From: Erwinia sp. JUb26
GTDB lineage: Bacteria; Pseudomonadota; Gammaproteobacteria; Enterobacterales; Enterobacteriaceae
Reading direction: 5' to 3'
DNA: 64,000 bases
NCBI RefSeq assembly: GCF_003751505.1
Contig: NZ_RJVB01000001.1
Location: 372,001-436,000, forward strand
The notes beneath the pieces were generated by a model. It was not told the origin of the DNA, searched no databases, and saw nothing but the letters and a program-made list of their open reading frames with translations. The position numbers and the translations under genes were made by a program. This document shows positions 9,041-18,677 of the stretch, piece after piece (positions within the stretch are counted from its first letter, which is position 1; every line of letters begins with the position of its first letter).

Positions 9041-9673
9041 ATGAAACTGAGAGCATTAGCACTGGCTGTCGTCACCCTGTTACCGGTCGCCGCATCGGCA
9101 CACGAAGCCGGCGATTTCTTTATGCGCGTGGGTTCCGCCACCGTGCGCCCGACAGGGGGCTCTGATGACGTCCTTGGCCTGGGCGAATTCAACGTCAGCA
9201 ACAATACGCAGATGGGACTGACCTTTACCTACATGGCCACGGACCATATTGGTATTGAGCTGCTCGGTGCGACGCCGTTCCGCCACAAAGTTGGACTGCG
9301 GGCAACCGGTACGCTGGCGACCGTGCATCAGCTGCCGCCAACGCTAATGGCCCAGTGGTACTTTATGGGTAACACCAGCCCGTGGCAGCCTTATGCCGGT
9401 GTCGGTGTGAACTACACCATGTTTTACAACAGCGATTTTAACCAGACCGGTCGTGATGCGGGCTTGAGCAACCTTAGCGTGAAAAATACCTGGGGTGTTG
9501 CCGGCCAGGTTGGCCTGGATTATCAGCTAACCCCGGACTGGATGCTGAACGCCTCGCTGTGGTACATGGATATCAATACCAAAGTCCGCTTCAGTGCCGG
9601 TGATGCGCGTCAGAGCATCGACACGCACGTTAACCCGTTTGTCTTCTTCTTTGGCGCAGGCTATCGTTTCTAA
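9041..9673 (+). CDS. ompW: OmpW family outer-membrane beta-barrel
   Basis: Eight-stranded outer-membrane barrel with a hydrophobic channel for small molecules; it is a colicin S4 receptor in E. coli. It has 210 residues from ATG 9041, five bases after AGGAG (9031-9035). Signal peptide MKLRALALAVVTLLPVAASA, mature start HEAGDFFMRVGSATVRP, alternating beta pattern and the terminal aromatic Phe (FFGAGYRF) typical of porins. The gap upstream contains a perfect FNR box. Confidence 0.94.
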   Translation: MKLRALALAVVTLLPVAASAHEAGDFFMRVGSATVRPTGGSDDVLGLGEFNVSNNTQMGLTFTYMATDHIGIELLGATPFRHKVGLRATGTLATVHQLPPTLMAQWYFMGNTSPWQPYAGVGVNYTMFYNSDFNQTGRDAGLSNLSVKNTWGVAGQVGLDYQLTPDWMLNASLWYMDINTKVRFSAGDARQSIDTHVNPFVFFFGAGYRF

Positions 9674-9686
9674 GCCCGCTAAACGA

Positions 9687-9715
9687 GAAAAGGCGCGAAA
9701 TTCGCGCCTTTTTTG
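9687..9715. terminator. Bidirectional terminator between ompW and BON lipoprotein gene
   Basis: Nearly perfect repeat AAAAGGCGCGAA / TTCGCGCCTTTT followed by further T. It sits between the convergent ompW stop and the stop at 9728, with A and T tracts on both sides. Confidence 0.88.
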
Positions 9716-9727
9716 CTTTCAGAACCG

Positions 9728-10042
9728 TTACTTAATCTGCAGGTTATTTACTACCGACTTCACCCCGGCTACGCCACGCGTTATCTCAACCGCCCGGTTT
9801 GCCATCTGCGGCGAGCTGATAAAGCCGCTCAGCTGTACGCGTCCCTTGAAGGTTTCCACGCTGATAGCGGTTGATTTCAGCGACTGATCGTGCAGCAGTT
9901 CGCCCTTCACCTTGGTGGTGATCACCGTATCATCAATATAGCCACCGGTTCCTTCCTGCGTTGCGGTAGGAGCACAGGCGCTGACGCTCAGTGCAACCAC
10001 GGCAGCGGCAATCATTCCTGATAGTGTTTTCAACAGCTTCAT
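9728..10042 (-). CDS. BON-domain lipoprotein
   Basis: 104-residue predicted lipoprotein. The signal MKLLKTLSGMIAAAVVALSVSA ends at a lipobox Cys (SVSAC, about C23). It is followed by one BON domain (about 35-104: YIDDTVITTKVKGELL, VETFKGRVQLSGFISS, GVAGVKSVVNNLQIK). BON domains bind phospholipid or envelope surfaces, as in OsmY and DolP. With a single BON it is smaller than either. Asp at +2 is absent (Ala), so outer-membrane sorting is likely. It is in the place of E. coli yciGFE between ompW and trpA. Substrate and role unknown. Confidence 0.85.
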   Translation of the reverse strand: MKLLKTLSGMIAAAVVALSVSACAPTATQEGTGGYIDDTVITTKVKGELLHDQSLKSTAISVETFKGRVQLSGFISSPQMANRAVEITRGVAGVKSVVNNLQIK

Positions 10043-10140
10043 TGCATTTCTCCCTGTCCAGGTTTAAACCGCTAAAATGGCGGCGATACCTAATTCTTGG
10101 CTACGGATAACCTTTCTGCAAGTTCAGATTGTTAAAAATA

Positions 10141-10174
10141 GAAAGAAAATAATGCCTTATCTGAGCGATAAGGC
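10141..10174 (-). terminator. End terminator of the trp operon
   Basis: On the minus strand GCCTTATC (10174-10167), a 5-base loop and GATAAGGC (10161-10154) are followed by ATTATTTTC. It lies just after the trpA stop codon. Confidence 0.85.
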
Positions 10175-10194
10175 ACCGTTTTGGGGCAGAGTGA

Positions 10195-10998
10195 TTAGCG
10201 TGTTCCGGCTTTCAGTTTACTGACAAAGGCGGTCAGTTCCGTCAGCATGACCGACGGATTCTTGTGGTGCTGTTCGATGATTTTAACGATAGCCGAACCG
10301 GAAATGGCCCCGGCGGCCCCCGCGCTGATGGCTTCTTCAACCTGCGACGCTTCAGAAATACCAAATCCCTGCAGCGGCGGGGCAGCATGGTACTCTTTCA
10401 GCTTGTCGATCAGATGCTTCAGCGGCAGATTCGCGCGGGTCTCAGACCCGGTCACGCCCGCACGGGACAGCAGGTAGGTATAGCCGCGGCCGTGAGAGGC
10501 GATTTCACGCAGCAGATCGTCTTCCGCGTTCGGCGGGCAGATAAAGATCGGTGCCACGTTGTGGCGCATCGCCGACTGGCGGAACGGCGCGGACTCTTCA
10601 ATCGGCACATCCGCAACCAGCACCGAATCCACGCCCACTTCCTGGCAGCGGGCGTAGAAATTATCGATGCCGTTGGAAAACACCAGGTTGGCGTACATCA
10701 GCAGGCCGATCGGCAGTTCCGGGTATTTCTGGCGGATTGCCGCCAGCATTTCAAAACACTGCGCTGGCGTGACGCCTGCGGCAAACGCGCGCAGGGTGGC
10801 GTTCTGAATTGTCGGGCCATCGGCCAGCGGGTCGGAGAAAGGGATACCTAACTCCAGTGCATCCGCACCACCGGCTACCAGCGCATCGATGATTTGCAGC
10901 GACAGCTCCGGGGTCGGATCGCCCAGCGTGACGAAGGGAACAAACGCGCCTTCTTTGCGCTCTGCCAGGCGCTTAAAACAACGATCGTAACGTTCCAT
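10195..10998 (-). CDS. trpA: Tryptophan synthase alpha subunit
   Basis: TIM-barrel subunit that cleaves indole-3-glycerol phosphate to indole and glyceraldehyde-3-phosphate, passing indole to TrpB. It has 267 residues. The catalytic Glu region [15 protein letters not shown] and Asp region [19 protein letters not shown] are both present, as is the phosphate loop [13 protein letters not shown]. Its ATG overlaps the trpB stop (TGATG), indicating coupling. It is the last gene of the trp operon. Confidence 0.98.
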   Translation of the reverse strand: MERYDRCFKRLAERKEGAFVPFVTLGDPTPELSLQIIDALVAGGADALELGIPFSDPLADGPTIQNATLRAFAAGVTPAQCFEMLAAIRQKYPELPIGLLMYANLVFSNGIDNFYARCQEVGVDSVLVADVPIEESAPFRQSAMRHNVAPIFICPPNAEDDLLREIASHGRGYTYLLSRAGVTGSETRANLPLKHLIDKLKEYHAAPPLQGFGISEASQVEEAISAGAAGAISGSAIVKIIEQHHKNPSVMLTELTAFVSKLKAGTR

Positions 10999-12188
10999 CA
11001 GATTTCTCCCCTGGCACTGAAAATGTCATGTACGGTGAATATGTCTTTATCGCCACGGCCTGAAAGGTTGACCACCAGCAGCTGTTCTTTCTCCGGATTC
11101 TCCCGGATCATTTTGAGCGCATGGGCGAGGGCGTGTGACGATTCCAGAGCCGGGATGATCCCTTCGTTGCGGCACAGGGCTTTAAAGGCATCCAGCGCTT
11201 CGTCATCGGTAATCGAAACGTAGTCCGCGCGACCAATGCTGTTTAAATAGGCGTGCTGAGGTCCGACGGACGGGAAATCCAGACCGGCGGAAATGGAGTA
11301 GGACTCCTCAATCTGTCCGTCTTCGGTCTGCATCATTGGCGCTTTCATGCCGAAATAGATGCCCACGCGGCCGTGCTTCAGCGGCGCGCCGTGTTCGCCG
11401 GATTCAATGCCGTGCCCGGCCGGTTCAACGCCGATCAGACCGACGCTGGTTTCATCAATAAAGTCGGCAAACATGCCAATGGCATTAGAACCGCCGCCGA
11501 CGCAGGCAATCACCGCGTCCGGCAGGCGACCTTCCTGCTCAAGGATCTGCGCTTTGGTTTCTTCACCGATCATGCGCTGGAATTCGCGAACAATCGTCGG
11601 GAACGGGTGCGGACCGGCCGCTGTACCCAGCATATAGTGCGCGGTTTCATAGCTGCCGGACCAGTCGCGCAGCGCCTCGTTACAGGCATCTTTCAGCGTG
11701 GAGGAGCCGCTGTGCACCGGGATCACTTCCGCACCCATCAGACGCATACGGAAAACGTTCGGCGACTGGCGTTCAATATCCTTCGCGCCCATATAAATGC
11801 GGCACTTGAGGCCCAGCAGGGCGCTGGCCAGCGCCGAAGCCACGCCGTGCTGACCGGCACCGGTTTCAGCGATAATTTCTTTTTTTCCCATGCGCTTGGC
11901 TAACAGCGCCTGGCCAAGCACCTGGTTGGTTTTATGCGCACCGCCGTGCAGCAGGTCTTCGCGCTTAAGGTACAGGCGCGTTTTCGTGCCTTTGGTCAGG
12001 TTGCTGCACAGCGTCAGCGCGGTAGGGCGACCGGCATAGTTTTTCAGCAGGCCGGTAAATTCAGCCTGGAACTCCGGGTCGCTCTGGGCGCTGATAAAAG
12101 CGTCTTCCAGCTGGCGCAGCGCGGGCATCAGGATCTGCGGCACATACATACCGCCAAACTCGCCAAAATAGGGGTTTAATCTGGTCAT
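10998..12188 (-). CDS. trpB: Tryptophan synthase beta subunit
   Basis: PLP enzyme that condenses indole with serine to give tryptophan. It has 396 residues, as in E. coli. The PLP lysine is in GGAHKTNQ (about residues 84-91), and the phosphate-binding loop is [12 protein letters not shown]. The N-terminal [20 protein letters not shown] is the family signature. It starts 88 bases after trpC and overlaps trpA by one base. Confidence 0.98.
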   Translation of the reverse strand: MTRLNPYFGEFGGMYVPQILMPALRQLEDAFISAQSDPEFQAEFTGLLKNYAGRPTALTLCSNLTKGTKTRLYLKREDLLHGGAHKTNQVLGQALLAKRMGKKEIIAETGAGQHGVASALASALLGLKCRIYMGAKDIERQSPNVFRMRLMGAEVIPVHSGSSTLKDACNEALRDWSGSYETAHYMLGTAAGPHPFPTIVREFQRMIGEETKAQILEQEGRLPDAVIACVGGGSNAIGMFADFIDETSVGLIGVEPAGHGIESGEHGAPLKHGRVGIYFGMKAPMMQTEDGQIEESYSISAGLDFPSVGPQHAYLNSIGRADYVSITDDEALDAFKALCRNEGIIPALESSHALAHALKMIRENPEKEQLLVVNLSGRGDKDIFTVHDIFSARGEI

Positions 12189-12276
12189 ATCGCGTCTCTT
12201 TATGTTCTCTCAGCGCGGGCGTGGATCACGCCCGACGAAAAATTATTCAGCCGGTCGGCTTCAGCGTTGGGCCGAT

Positions 12277-13641
12277 TCAGTAGGCTTTCAGCGTCTGAAA
12301 TACCGAGGCGATTTTATCGGCATCTTTTATGCCGGGGGCACTTTCCACCCCGGAGTTGAAGTCCAGCCCGGCGCAGCCAAGGCGGGAAGCCTCCACGCAG
12401 TTATCGGCACTCAGCCCACCGGCCAGCAACACATTCTTCAACGCCTGGCCCTGAAGCAATGACCAGTCAAATGACTGACCGCTGCCGCCGTTGCCGTGGT
12501 CAAACACGTAGCGGTCGACGTGCTCCCAGTCGCGCGGCGGCAGGCTGTCACGAATGCTGAAGGCCTTCCAAATCTGCACGCCGGCGGGCAGCGCGTCATG
12601 AAGCTGGCAGACGTACTGGCGATCTTCGTCACCGTGCAGCTGTACCGCCGACAGCCCAAGTTCAGCTGCAATAGTGACAACGTCACTCAGGGGCTGGTTG
12701 CGGAATACGCCAACGAACTTCAGCGCGGCGGCGGCAATCACCGACCGTGCAGTGGCGAGGTCTACGTTGCGCGGTGAGCCTTCGGCAAAAATCAGTCCGC
12801 CATAAATTGCCCCCGCCGCCTGTGCGCTTTGCGCATCCTGCGGGCGGGTCAGACCGCACACTTTATTGTCACCGATAATCACCCGGCGAACCGCCGCGGC
12901 CAGATCGTCCTCTTCCATCAGCGCAGAACCAATCAGGAAGCCGTTGGCGAAATGGCTTAGCTCGCGCACCTGGGCGTAGCTGTTGATGCCGGATTCGCTG
13001 ATCACCGTCACGCCGTGCGCCACTTTTGGCGCCAGACGGCGGGTACGATCGAGGTCAATGGACAGATCGCGCAGGTCGCGGTTATTAATGCCCACGACTT
13101 TTGCCCCCAGGGCGGTGGCGCGCTCCAGCTCTTCATCGCTGATCACTTCGGTCAGCACGCCCATATTCAGGCTGTGCGCGACGGCGGAGAGCTGTCGGTA
13201 CTGCTCATCGCTGACCACGGAAAGCATCAGTAAAATCGCGTCCGCCTGATGGAAGCGGGCGAGGTAAATTTGATAAGGGTCGATGATAAAATCTTTGCAC
13301 AGCACCGGCTGGCTGACGACCGCGCTGACGATCGGCAGAAAATCAAAGCTGCCCTGGAAATACTTCTCGTCGGTCAGCACCGAAATCGCGGAGGCATAAT
13401 CCTTATAAACCCCAGCGATAGTAGCCGGGTCGAAATCGTTGCGGATCAGCCCTTTCGACGGGGAAGCCTTCTTACATTCGAGAATAAACACCGTGCGTGT
13501 GCCGCTCAGCGCATCATAAAAGCTGCGGGTGGACGGAACGATATCATTCTGGAACGAGGCCAGCGGCTGCTGCTGCTGACGGGCGGCCAGCCAGATGGCT
13601 TTGTCCGCGACGATCTTATTCAGTACGGTTTCCTGCTGCAT
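12277..13641 (-). CDS. trpC: TrpC(F): indole-3-glycerol-phosphate synthase / phosphoribosylanthranilate isomerase fusion
   Basis: Bifunctional enzyme of 454 residues. The N-terminal half (about 1-255) is IGP synthase (ILECKKASPSKG, DEKYFQGSFDFL, GINNRDLRDLSIDL). The C-terminal half (about 256-454) is PRA isomerase (VCGLTRPQDAQSA, VQLHGDED, LAGGLSADNCVEA, LDFNSGVES). The fusion is the usual enterobacterial arrangement. It begins two bases after the trpD stop, with its ribosome site inside the end of trpD. Confidence 0.97.
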   Translation of the reverse strand: MQQETVLNKIVADKAIWLAARQQQQPLASFQNDIVPSTRSFYDALSGTRTVFILECKKASPSKGLIRNDFDPATIAGVYKDYASAISVLTDEKYFQGSFDFLPIVSAVVSQPVLCKDFIIDPYQIYLARFHQADAILLMLSVVSDEQYRQLSAVAHSLNMGVLTEVISDEELERATALGAKVVGINNRDLRDLSIDLDRTRRLAPKVAHGVTVISESGINSYAQVRELSHFANGFLIGSALMEEDDLAAAVRRVIIGDNKVCGLTRPQDAQSAQAAGAIYGGLIFAEGSPRNVDLATARSVIAAAALKFVGVFRNQPLSDVVTIAAELGLSAVQLHGDEDRQYVCQLHDALPAGVQIWKAFSIRDSLPPRDWEHVDRYVFDHGNGGSGQSFDWSLLQGQALKNVLLAGGLSADNCVEASRLGCAGLDFNSGVESAPGIKDADKIASVFQTLKAY

Positions 13642-13643
13642 GG

Positions 13644-14645
13644 TTATCCTCTTGCTGCCAGTGCGACCACATGTTGATAAGCCCGGCCGCTGCGAATGGT
13701 TTCCAGCGCCTGCTGCGCGTTCTGTCGCAAATCTTCATGGCCAAAAATCTTCAGTAACAGGGCGACGTTGGCCGCCACGGCTTCTTCATGAGCCAGCTCG
13801 CCTTTACCCTGGAGTAAACGCGCCAGAATGTCACGGTTTTCTTCCGGTGAACCCCCGGCCAGCGCCTCCTGCGGGTGAGAATTCAGGCCGAAATCATCCG
13901 GGGTCAGCTGGTAGCTGGTGATCTCGCCTTCGCGCAACTCGGCCACGTGGGTCACGCTGTGCAGCGCCACTTCGTCCATGCCGCCGCCGTGAACCACCGC
14001 CGCACGGCGATAGCCTAATACCTTCAGCGCCTGAGCAATCGGCAGCACCAGCTCCGGGCTGTAAACGCCAATCACCGCCAGCGGAGGCCGGGCCGGGTTA
14101 ATCAGCGGGCCCAGCACGTTGAAGATGGTGCGGGTTTTCAGCTGCTGGCGCACCGGCATCGCGTGACGGAATCCACTGTGATACTGCGGGGCAAACAGGA
14201 AGCAGACATTCAGTTCATCCAGCGCCTGCCGGGCCTGCTCTGCGGGTAAATCCAGGCTGATGCCGAACGCCGCCAGCAGGTCGGAGGAACCCGATTTACT
14301 GGAGACGCTGCGGTTACCGTGTTTGGCCACCTTCAAGCCGCAGGCCGCGGCCACGAAGGCGCTGGCAGTAGAAATATTAATGCTGTTGCTGCCGTCGCCG
14401 CCGGTACCAACGATATCGGCAAAATCATAGTCCGGGCGCGGGAACGGTTTGGCATCTTCCAGCAGGGCGGTCGCCGCCCCGGCAATTTCCTGTGGATGCT
14501 CGCCGCGAACCTTCATCGCAATCAGCGCGCCTGCCAGCTGAGTCGGTTCCAGCTGTCCGGTGATAATTGCCGAAAACAGCTGGTGGCTCTCGGCCTGCGT
14601 CAGGATCTCTGCCTGAAATAATTTTTCCAGAATAGTGTTCATCAA
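13644..14645 (-). CDS. trpD: Anthranilate phosphoribosyltransferase (stand-alone TrpD)
   Basis: Transfers phosphoribosyl from PRPP to anthranilate. It has 333 residues and is a single-domain protein, not fused to the glutaminase as in E. coli. The PRPP loop [15 protein letters not shown] (about 80-95), [17 protein letters not shown] and [11 protein letters not shown] are all recognisable. It starts 12 bases after the trpG stop. Confidence 0.97.
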   Translation of the reverse strand: MMNTILEKLFQAEILTQAESHQLFSAIITGQLEPTQLAGALIAMKVRGEHPQEIAGAATALLEDAKPFPRPDYDFADIVGTGGDGSNSINISTASAFVAAACGLKVAKHGNRSVSSKSGSSDLLAAFGISLDLPAEQARQALDELNVCFLFAPQYHSGFRHAMPVRQQLKTRTIFNVLGPLINPARPPLAVIGVYSPELVLPIAQALKVLGYRRAAVVHGGGMDEVALHSVTHVAELREGEITSYQLTPDDFGLNSHPQEALAGGSPEENRDILARLLQGKGELAHEEAVAANVALLLKIFGHEDLRQNAQQALETIRSGRAYQHVVALAARG

Positions 14646-14657
14646 ACTTCTCCTCGG

Positions 14658-15236
14658 TTACGCCAGCGCCCATGCCAGGGTTTGTTCCAGCAGGCGAGCC
14701 CCCTGGGTGGTGAGAATGGATTCAGGGTGGAACTGGAAGCCGCAGACGCGCCGTGCGTCGTCGCGAACCGCCATCACCATGCCATTAAAAGTGGCGTTAA
14801 CCGTCAGTCCGTCGGGAATATTGCTGCCCACCAGCGAGTGGTAGCGGGCGACCGGCAGCGGATTGCTTAAACCGGCGAACATGCCTTCATTATCATGAGT
14901 AATCGCAGAGGCTTTGCCGTGCAGGATCTCACCGGCCTGGCCCACGTGGCCGCCGTAAGCTTCCACAATCGCCTGATGCCCCAGGCAGATGCCGATAATT
15001 GGCAGGCGTCCGCGCAGCTGCTGCAGCATTTCTGGCATGCAGCCTGCCTCTGAAGGCGCACCCGGGCCGGGTGACAGCATCAGCACCGGATTTTCCATCT
15101 TCTGCAGGCGCGCAATCAGCGTGGCGGCAGGCACGTTGTTACGATAAACCACCACGTGATGGCCAAAGGTGCGTAACTGATCGACGAGGTTATAGGTAAA
15201 GGAGTCGAAGTTATCGAGCAGCAGAATATCGGCCAT
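14658..15236 (-). CDS. trpG: Anthranilate synthase glutaminase component (stand-alone TrpG)
   Basis: Class I glutamine amidotransferase that supplies ammonia to TrpE. It has 192 residues. The catalytic Cys lies in GICLGHQAI (about C85), with His and Glu in FQFHPES (about 169-175). The oxyanion motif LSPGPGAP is also present. It is a separate gene, unlike the trpGD fusion of E. coli and Salmonella. It overlaps the trpE stop by one base (TGATG). Confidence 0.97.
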   Translation of the reverse strand: MADILLLDNFDSFTYNLVDQLRTFGHHVVVYRNNVPAATLIARLQKMENPVLMLSPGPGAPSEAGCMPEMLQQLRGRLPIIGICLGHQAIVEAYGGHVGQAGEILHGKASAITHDNEGMFAGLSNPLPVARYHSLVGSNIPDGLTVNATFNGMVMAVRDDARRVCGFQFHPESILTTQGARLLEQTLAWALA

Positions 15237-16798
15237 CAGAAAATCTCCTGGCTGTGATGAGCGGTGGCAATGGCACGCAGTACGGCACGGGCTTTATTAC
15301 GGCTTTCGTCGGCTTCGGCCTGAGGGTTCGAGTCCAGAACCACACCGGCACCGGCCTGCACCGTGGCAACGCCGTCTTCCACCCACGCGGAGCGGATAAC
15401 GATGCAGGTATCCAGATCGCCGCTGGCGGTAAAGTAGCCGACCGCGCCGCCGTAGCTGCCGCGTCGGGTGCCTTCGGCTTTGGCAATCAGCTGCATGGCG
15501 CGGACTTTCGGCGCGCCACTCAGGGTGCCCATATTCATGCAGGCGCGGTAGGCATGCAGCACATCAATATCGCCGCGCAGTTTGCCGACGACGCGAGAAA
15601 CCAGGTGCATCACGAAGGTGTAACGGTCCACTTTAGTCAAATCCGCCACGTAGCGGCTACCGGGTTCGCAGATGCGTGCCAGATCGTTACGCGCCAGGTC
15701 AACCAGCATCAGGTGCTCTGCCAGCTCTTTATGGTCGGTGCGCATTTCCAGCTCAATGCGGCTGTCGAGATCGCGATCCAGAGAACCGTCCGCATGGCGG
15801 CCGCGCGGGCGGGTACCGGCGATCGGATAGATTTCGATCTGGCGGCTTTCGGCGTCGTACTTCAGCGAGCTTTCCGGCGAGGCGCCGAACAGGCTGAAAT
15901 CGCGGTCCTGCATAAAGAACATATACGGGCTGGGGTTGCTGTTCTTCAGCGTTTCGTAGGCGGCCAGCGGTGAAGGACACGGCAGCGAGAAGCGGCGAGA
16001 CGGCACCACCTGGAAAATTTCACCAATGCGAATGGCTTCCTGCATCTCGCGTACCACCTGGCAGTAGTCCTCGTCGCTCTGGCTGACGCTGAGCGCCATG
16101 CCCTCAACGGTCTGCACCGGCAGCGCAGGCGCTGGCTGCAGCATCTGGCTGTGTAGCTGTTCGATGCGGCTCTGCAGGCGAATAAATTCCGCCGGGGAAG
16201 AGGTAAACAGGCTGGCCTGCAGGCGAGCGGTTTGCTGCTGATGGTCGATCACCAGCAGCGTTTCCGCCAGGTAGAAGCAGTAGTCCGGGCAGCGCTGCTC
16301 GTTCTTCAGTGTCGGCAGTGATTCGAATCCGGCCACCAGGTCGTAGGCGAACAGTCCGCCGAGCAGCATGGCTTCACGGTTATCTGTCGGGACATTGATC
16401 AGCTGCGGGATCAGACGCAGCGCATCGAACACCGACAGCGCGCGCAGGTTGGAGTCTTCATCCTGAATCTCCGTGTTAAGCGGGAACACCAGTTCACGAC
16501 CATCGGGGCGCACGTGATTCTGTACCGATGAAGGCAGCGCGGCGTCCAGCAGCGTCAGCAGTGCGCGGCCGTTTTCAGACAGCGCCTGAATCTGCACGGT
16601 TTTATCCAGCGCGCTGATGCGCAGGGCGCTGTCGACAATCAGCAGGCTTTTCAGGTTGCGCTTGCTGTCAACATCCGCCGACTCCAGCAGCAGCGTTTCG
16701 GAACGTGCGCCGCAGATCTGGTGGAAAACCGCTGCCGGATCTTCGCGGTAGGGTGCATTGCCGGTAATCAACTTCACTGTAGGTTTGGCATTCGACAT
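15236..16798 (-). CDS. trpE: Anthranilate synthase component I
   Basis: Converts chorismate to anthranilate with TrpG and is the committed, feedback-inhibited step. It has 520 residues. The chorismate-binding domain shows [67 protein letters not shown] and [15 protein letters not shown]. An N-terminal [18 protein letters not shown] segment corresponds to the Trp feedback site. The leader region upstream contains trpL and an attenuator. Confidence 0.98.
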   Translation of the reverse strand: MSNAKPTVKLITGNAPYREDPAAVFHQICGARSETLLLESADVDSKRNLKSLLIVDSALRISALDKTVQIQALSENGRALLTLLDAALPSSVQNHVRPDGRELVFPLNTEIQDEDSNLRALSVFDALRLIPQLINVPTDNREAMLLGGLFAYDLVAGFESLPTLKNEQRCPDYCFYLAETLLVIDHQQQTARLQASLFTSSPAEFIRLQSRIEQLHSQMLQPAPALPVQTVEGMALSVSQSDEDYCQVVREMQEAIRIGEIFQVVPSRRFSLPCPSPLAAYETLKNSNPSPYMFFMQDRDFSLFGASPESSLKYDAESRQIEIYPIAGTRPRGRHADGSLDRDLDSRIELEMRTDHKELAEHLMLVDLARNDLARICEPGSRYVADLTKVDRYTFVMHLVSRVVGKLRGDIDVLHAYRACMNMGTLSGAPKVRAMQLIAKAEGTRRGSYGGAVGYFTASGDLDTCIVIRSAWVEDGVATVQAGAGVVLDSNPQAEADESRNKARAVLRAIATAHHSQEIF

Positions 16799-16821
16799 GG
16801 TTTGATCTCTGTTTTTTGCTC

Positions 16822-16847
16822 AAAAAAAAGCCCGCTTTTAGCGGGCC
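16822..16847 (-). terminator. trp attenuator
   Basis: On the minus strand AGCGGGC / GCCCGCT form a 7-bp hairpin (16846-16830) directly followed by eight T (16828-16821). It lies between trpL and trpE, 24 bases before the trpE ATG. Readthrough should depend on ribosome stalling at the two Trp codons of trpL. Confidence 0.92.
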
Positions 16848-16893
16848 TGAGTATCTGCACAACGTATTAACCGTGCACGACGACATCGCCCGT

Positions 16894-16944
16894 TCAGGGA
16901 GAGGTGCGCCACCAACCAGTCATCAGAGAGAGTGAATATGACAT
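16894..16944 (-). CDS. trpL: trp operon leader peptide
   Basis: 16-codon peptide MSYSLSLMTGWWRTSP with tandem Trp codons at positions 11-12. The WWRTS tail matches the E. coli leader (GWWRTS), while the N-terminal half differs. AAGG lies upstream at acceptable spacing. It is followed by the attenuator hairpin and trpE. Its role is to sense charged tRNA-Trp, not to make a functional protein. Confidence 0.9.
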   Translation of the reverse strand: MSYSLSLMTGWWRTSP

Positions 16945-16972
16945 GATACAGATACCTTATGCTCGTGAACTT

Positions 16973-17008
16973 GCGTACTAGTTAACTGGAACGCGGAAAA
17001 AAAGTCAA
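16973..17008 (-). promoter_or_regulatory. trp promoter with overlapping TrpR operator
   Basis: On the minus strand the -35 TTGACT (17008-17003), a 17-base spacer and the -10 TTAACT (16985-16980) precede trpL by about 36 bases. The palindrome at 16973-16994 (GCGT...AGTTAACT...ACGC) covers the -10 and matches the TrpR operator core ACTAGTTAACTAGT at most positions. Both are strongly similar to E. coli. Confidence 0.88.
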
Positions 17009-17076
17009 TAGTCTTTTTCCCTTAGCCGAGATTGACGTTATCATGCTGCGACATTCCCGCCAATGCCGGAGCCGTT

Positions 17077-17955
17077 TTGACAGTAGCAGCCACATCAATC
17101 AGTTCTTATCCTATCTTCGATCTTCACAGTCACACTACCGCATCCGACGGGTTACTTACCCCGGAGCAACTGGTGCTGCGCGCGATTGAACATCGCGTAG
17201 GTGTACTGGCCGTTACCGATCACGACACCACCGACGGCGTTCAGCCCGCGCGCGAGGCGATTGAGCGCCATCAGCTGCCGCTGCAGCTCATTGCCGGGGT
17301 TGAAGTCTCGTCGCTGTGGGAAAATCATGAAATCCATATTGTCGGGCTGGGCGTGGATATCACTAGCCCCGGGCTGGTGGCGTTTCTGGCGCAGCAGGGC
17401 GAGCGCCGGATGGCACGCGCGCAGATGATTGCCGAAAGACTGGATAAAGCCGGGATCCCCGGTGCGCTGGATGCCGCCCTTGAGCTGGCCCAGGGCGGGG
17501 CGGTGACGCGCGGGCACTTTGCCCGTTTTCTGATCGCCGCCGGGAAAGCCGACACGATGCAGAAGGTATTCAAAAACTACCTGGCTCGCGGTAAAACCGG
17601 CTACGTTCCGCCACAGTGGTGTACAATTAAACAAGCCGTTGATGCGATTCATGATTCTGGTGGTCGGGCGGTGCTGGCGCACCCGGGCCGCTACGGGCTG
17701 TCTGCCAAGTGGCTGAAGCGCCTGATTGCTCACTTCAGCGAGCAGGGCGGTGATGCGATGGAAGTTGCGCAGTGTCAGCAGGCTCCTCAGGAACGCACCC
17801 AGCTGGCGCGGTACGCGCAGGAGTATCAGCTGGCAGGATCGCAGGGTTCTGATTTTCATCAGCCCTGTCCGTGGATTGAGTTGGGTAAAAAGTTATGGCT
17901 ACCCGGCGGCGTTGACGCCGTGTGGCAGCGTTTTCCAGAAATCGTTAAGCAATAG
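17077..17955 (+). CDS. rnm: RNase AM (YciV), PHP-domain 5'-3' exoribonuclease
   Basis: PHP-family metal-dependent nuclease. E. coli YciV/RNase AM trims 5' ends of rRNAs and also degrades short RNAs and 3',5'-bisphosphonucleotides. Metal-binding motifs visible: DLHSHTTASDG, TDHDTTDG, GVEVSS, HEIHIVGL, GRAVLAHPGRY and QGSDFHQPCPW. No ATG exists upstream in frame. TTG 17077 has GGAG five bases before it and gives 292 residues beginning MTVAATSISSYPIFDLHSHT; another TTG at 17032 is possible. It is divergent from trp and followed by yciO. Confidence 0.9.
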   Translation: MTVAATSISSYPIFDLHSHTTASDGLLTPEQLVLRAIEHRVGVLAVTDHDTTDGVQPAREAIERHQLPLQLIAGVEVSSLWENHEIHIVGLGVDITSPGLVAFLAQQGERRMARAQMIAERLDKAGIPGALDAALELAQGGAVTRGHFARFLIAAGKADTMQKVFKNYLARGKTGYVPPQWCTIKQAVDAIHDSGGRAVLAHPGRYGLSAKWLKRLIAHFSEQGGDAMEVAQCQQAPQERTQLARYAQEYQLAGSQGSDFHQPCPWIELGKKLWLPGGVDAVWQRFPEIVKQ

Positions 17956-18006
17956 CCGAAACAGGCAACGTCAATAGCATTGCTGATGAACGGATAAGAG
18001 GTTTAT

Positions 18007-18627
18007 ATGAGTCAGTTTTTCTATATTCACCCGGACAACCCGCAGCCGCGACTGGTCAAGCAGGCGGTGGAGATGTTAAACAAAGGCAGCGTGATCGTCT
18101 ATCCGACGGACTCCGGCTATGCGCTGGGCTGTAAGCTGGAAGACAAAAACGCCATGGAGCGTATCTGCCGCATTCGCCAGCTCGATGGCAATCACAACTT
18201 TACGCTGATGTGCCGCGATTTGTCCGAACTGTCGACCTATGCGCACGTCGACAACACCGCATTTCGCTTGATCAAAAACAACACGCCGGGCAACTACACC
18301 TTTATCCTCAAGGCGACGAAAGAAGTCCCGCGCCGCCTGATGAGCGAAAAGCGTAAAACCATCGGCCTGCGCGTGCCGTCGAATCCCATTGCGCTGGCGC
18401 TGCTGGAAGCGCTGAACGAGCCGATGATGTCGACCTCGCTGATGCTGCCGGGCAATGATTTTACCGAGTCGGATCCGGAAGCCATCCAGGATGAAATCGG
18501 CAAACTGGTCGATTTGATTATTCACGGCGGCTACCTGGGGCAGCAGCCGACAACGGTGATTGACCTGACGGATGATTCGCCGGTGGTGGTGCGTGAAGGC
18601 GTAGGGGATATTCAGCCGTTCCTTTAA
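18007..18627 (+). CDS. yciO: YciO, Sua5/YciO/YrdC family protein
   Basis: 206-residue protein of the Sua5/YciO/YrdC fold, related to the threonylcarbamoyl-AMP synthase used for tRNA t6A, although E. coli YciO does not replace TsaC well. Conserved elements: VIVYPTDSGYALGCKLEDK, RQLDGNHNFTLMCRDL, PRRLMSEKRKTIGLRVPS and TTVIDLTDDSPVVVREGVGD. It starts 51 bases after rnm with AGAGG before the ATG, so the two are probably one transcript. Confidence 0.94.
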   Translation: MSQFFYIHPDNPQPRLVKQAVEMLNKGSVIVYPTDSGYALGCKLEDKNAMERICRIRQLDGNHNFTLMCRDLSELSTYAHVDNTAFRLIKNNTPGNYTFILKATKEVPRRLMSEKRKTIGLRVPSNPIALALLEALNEPMMSTSLMLPGNDFTESDPEAIQDEIGKLVDLIIHGGYLGQQPTTVIDLTDDSPVVVREGVGDIQPFL

Positions 18628-18677
18628 CTGCATAAAAGGCAGGATAGTCACGATGTCCTGCCTCGCTCCCAGCGCGT

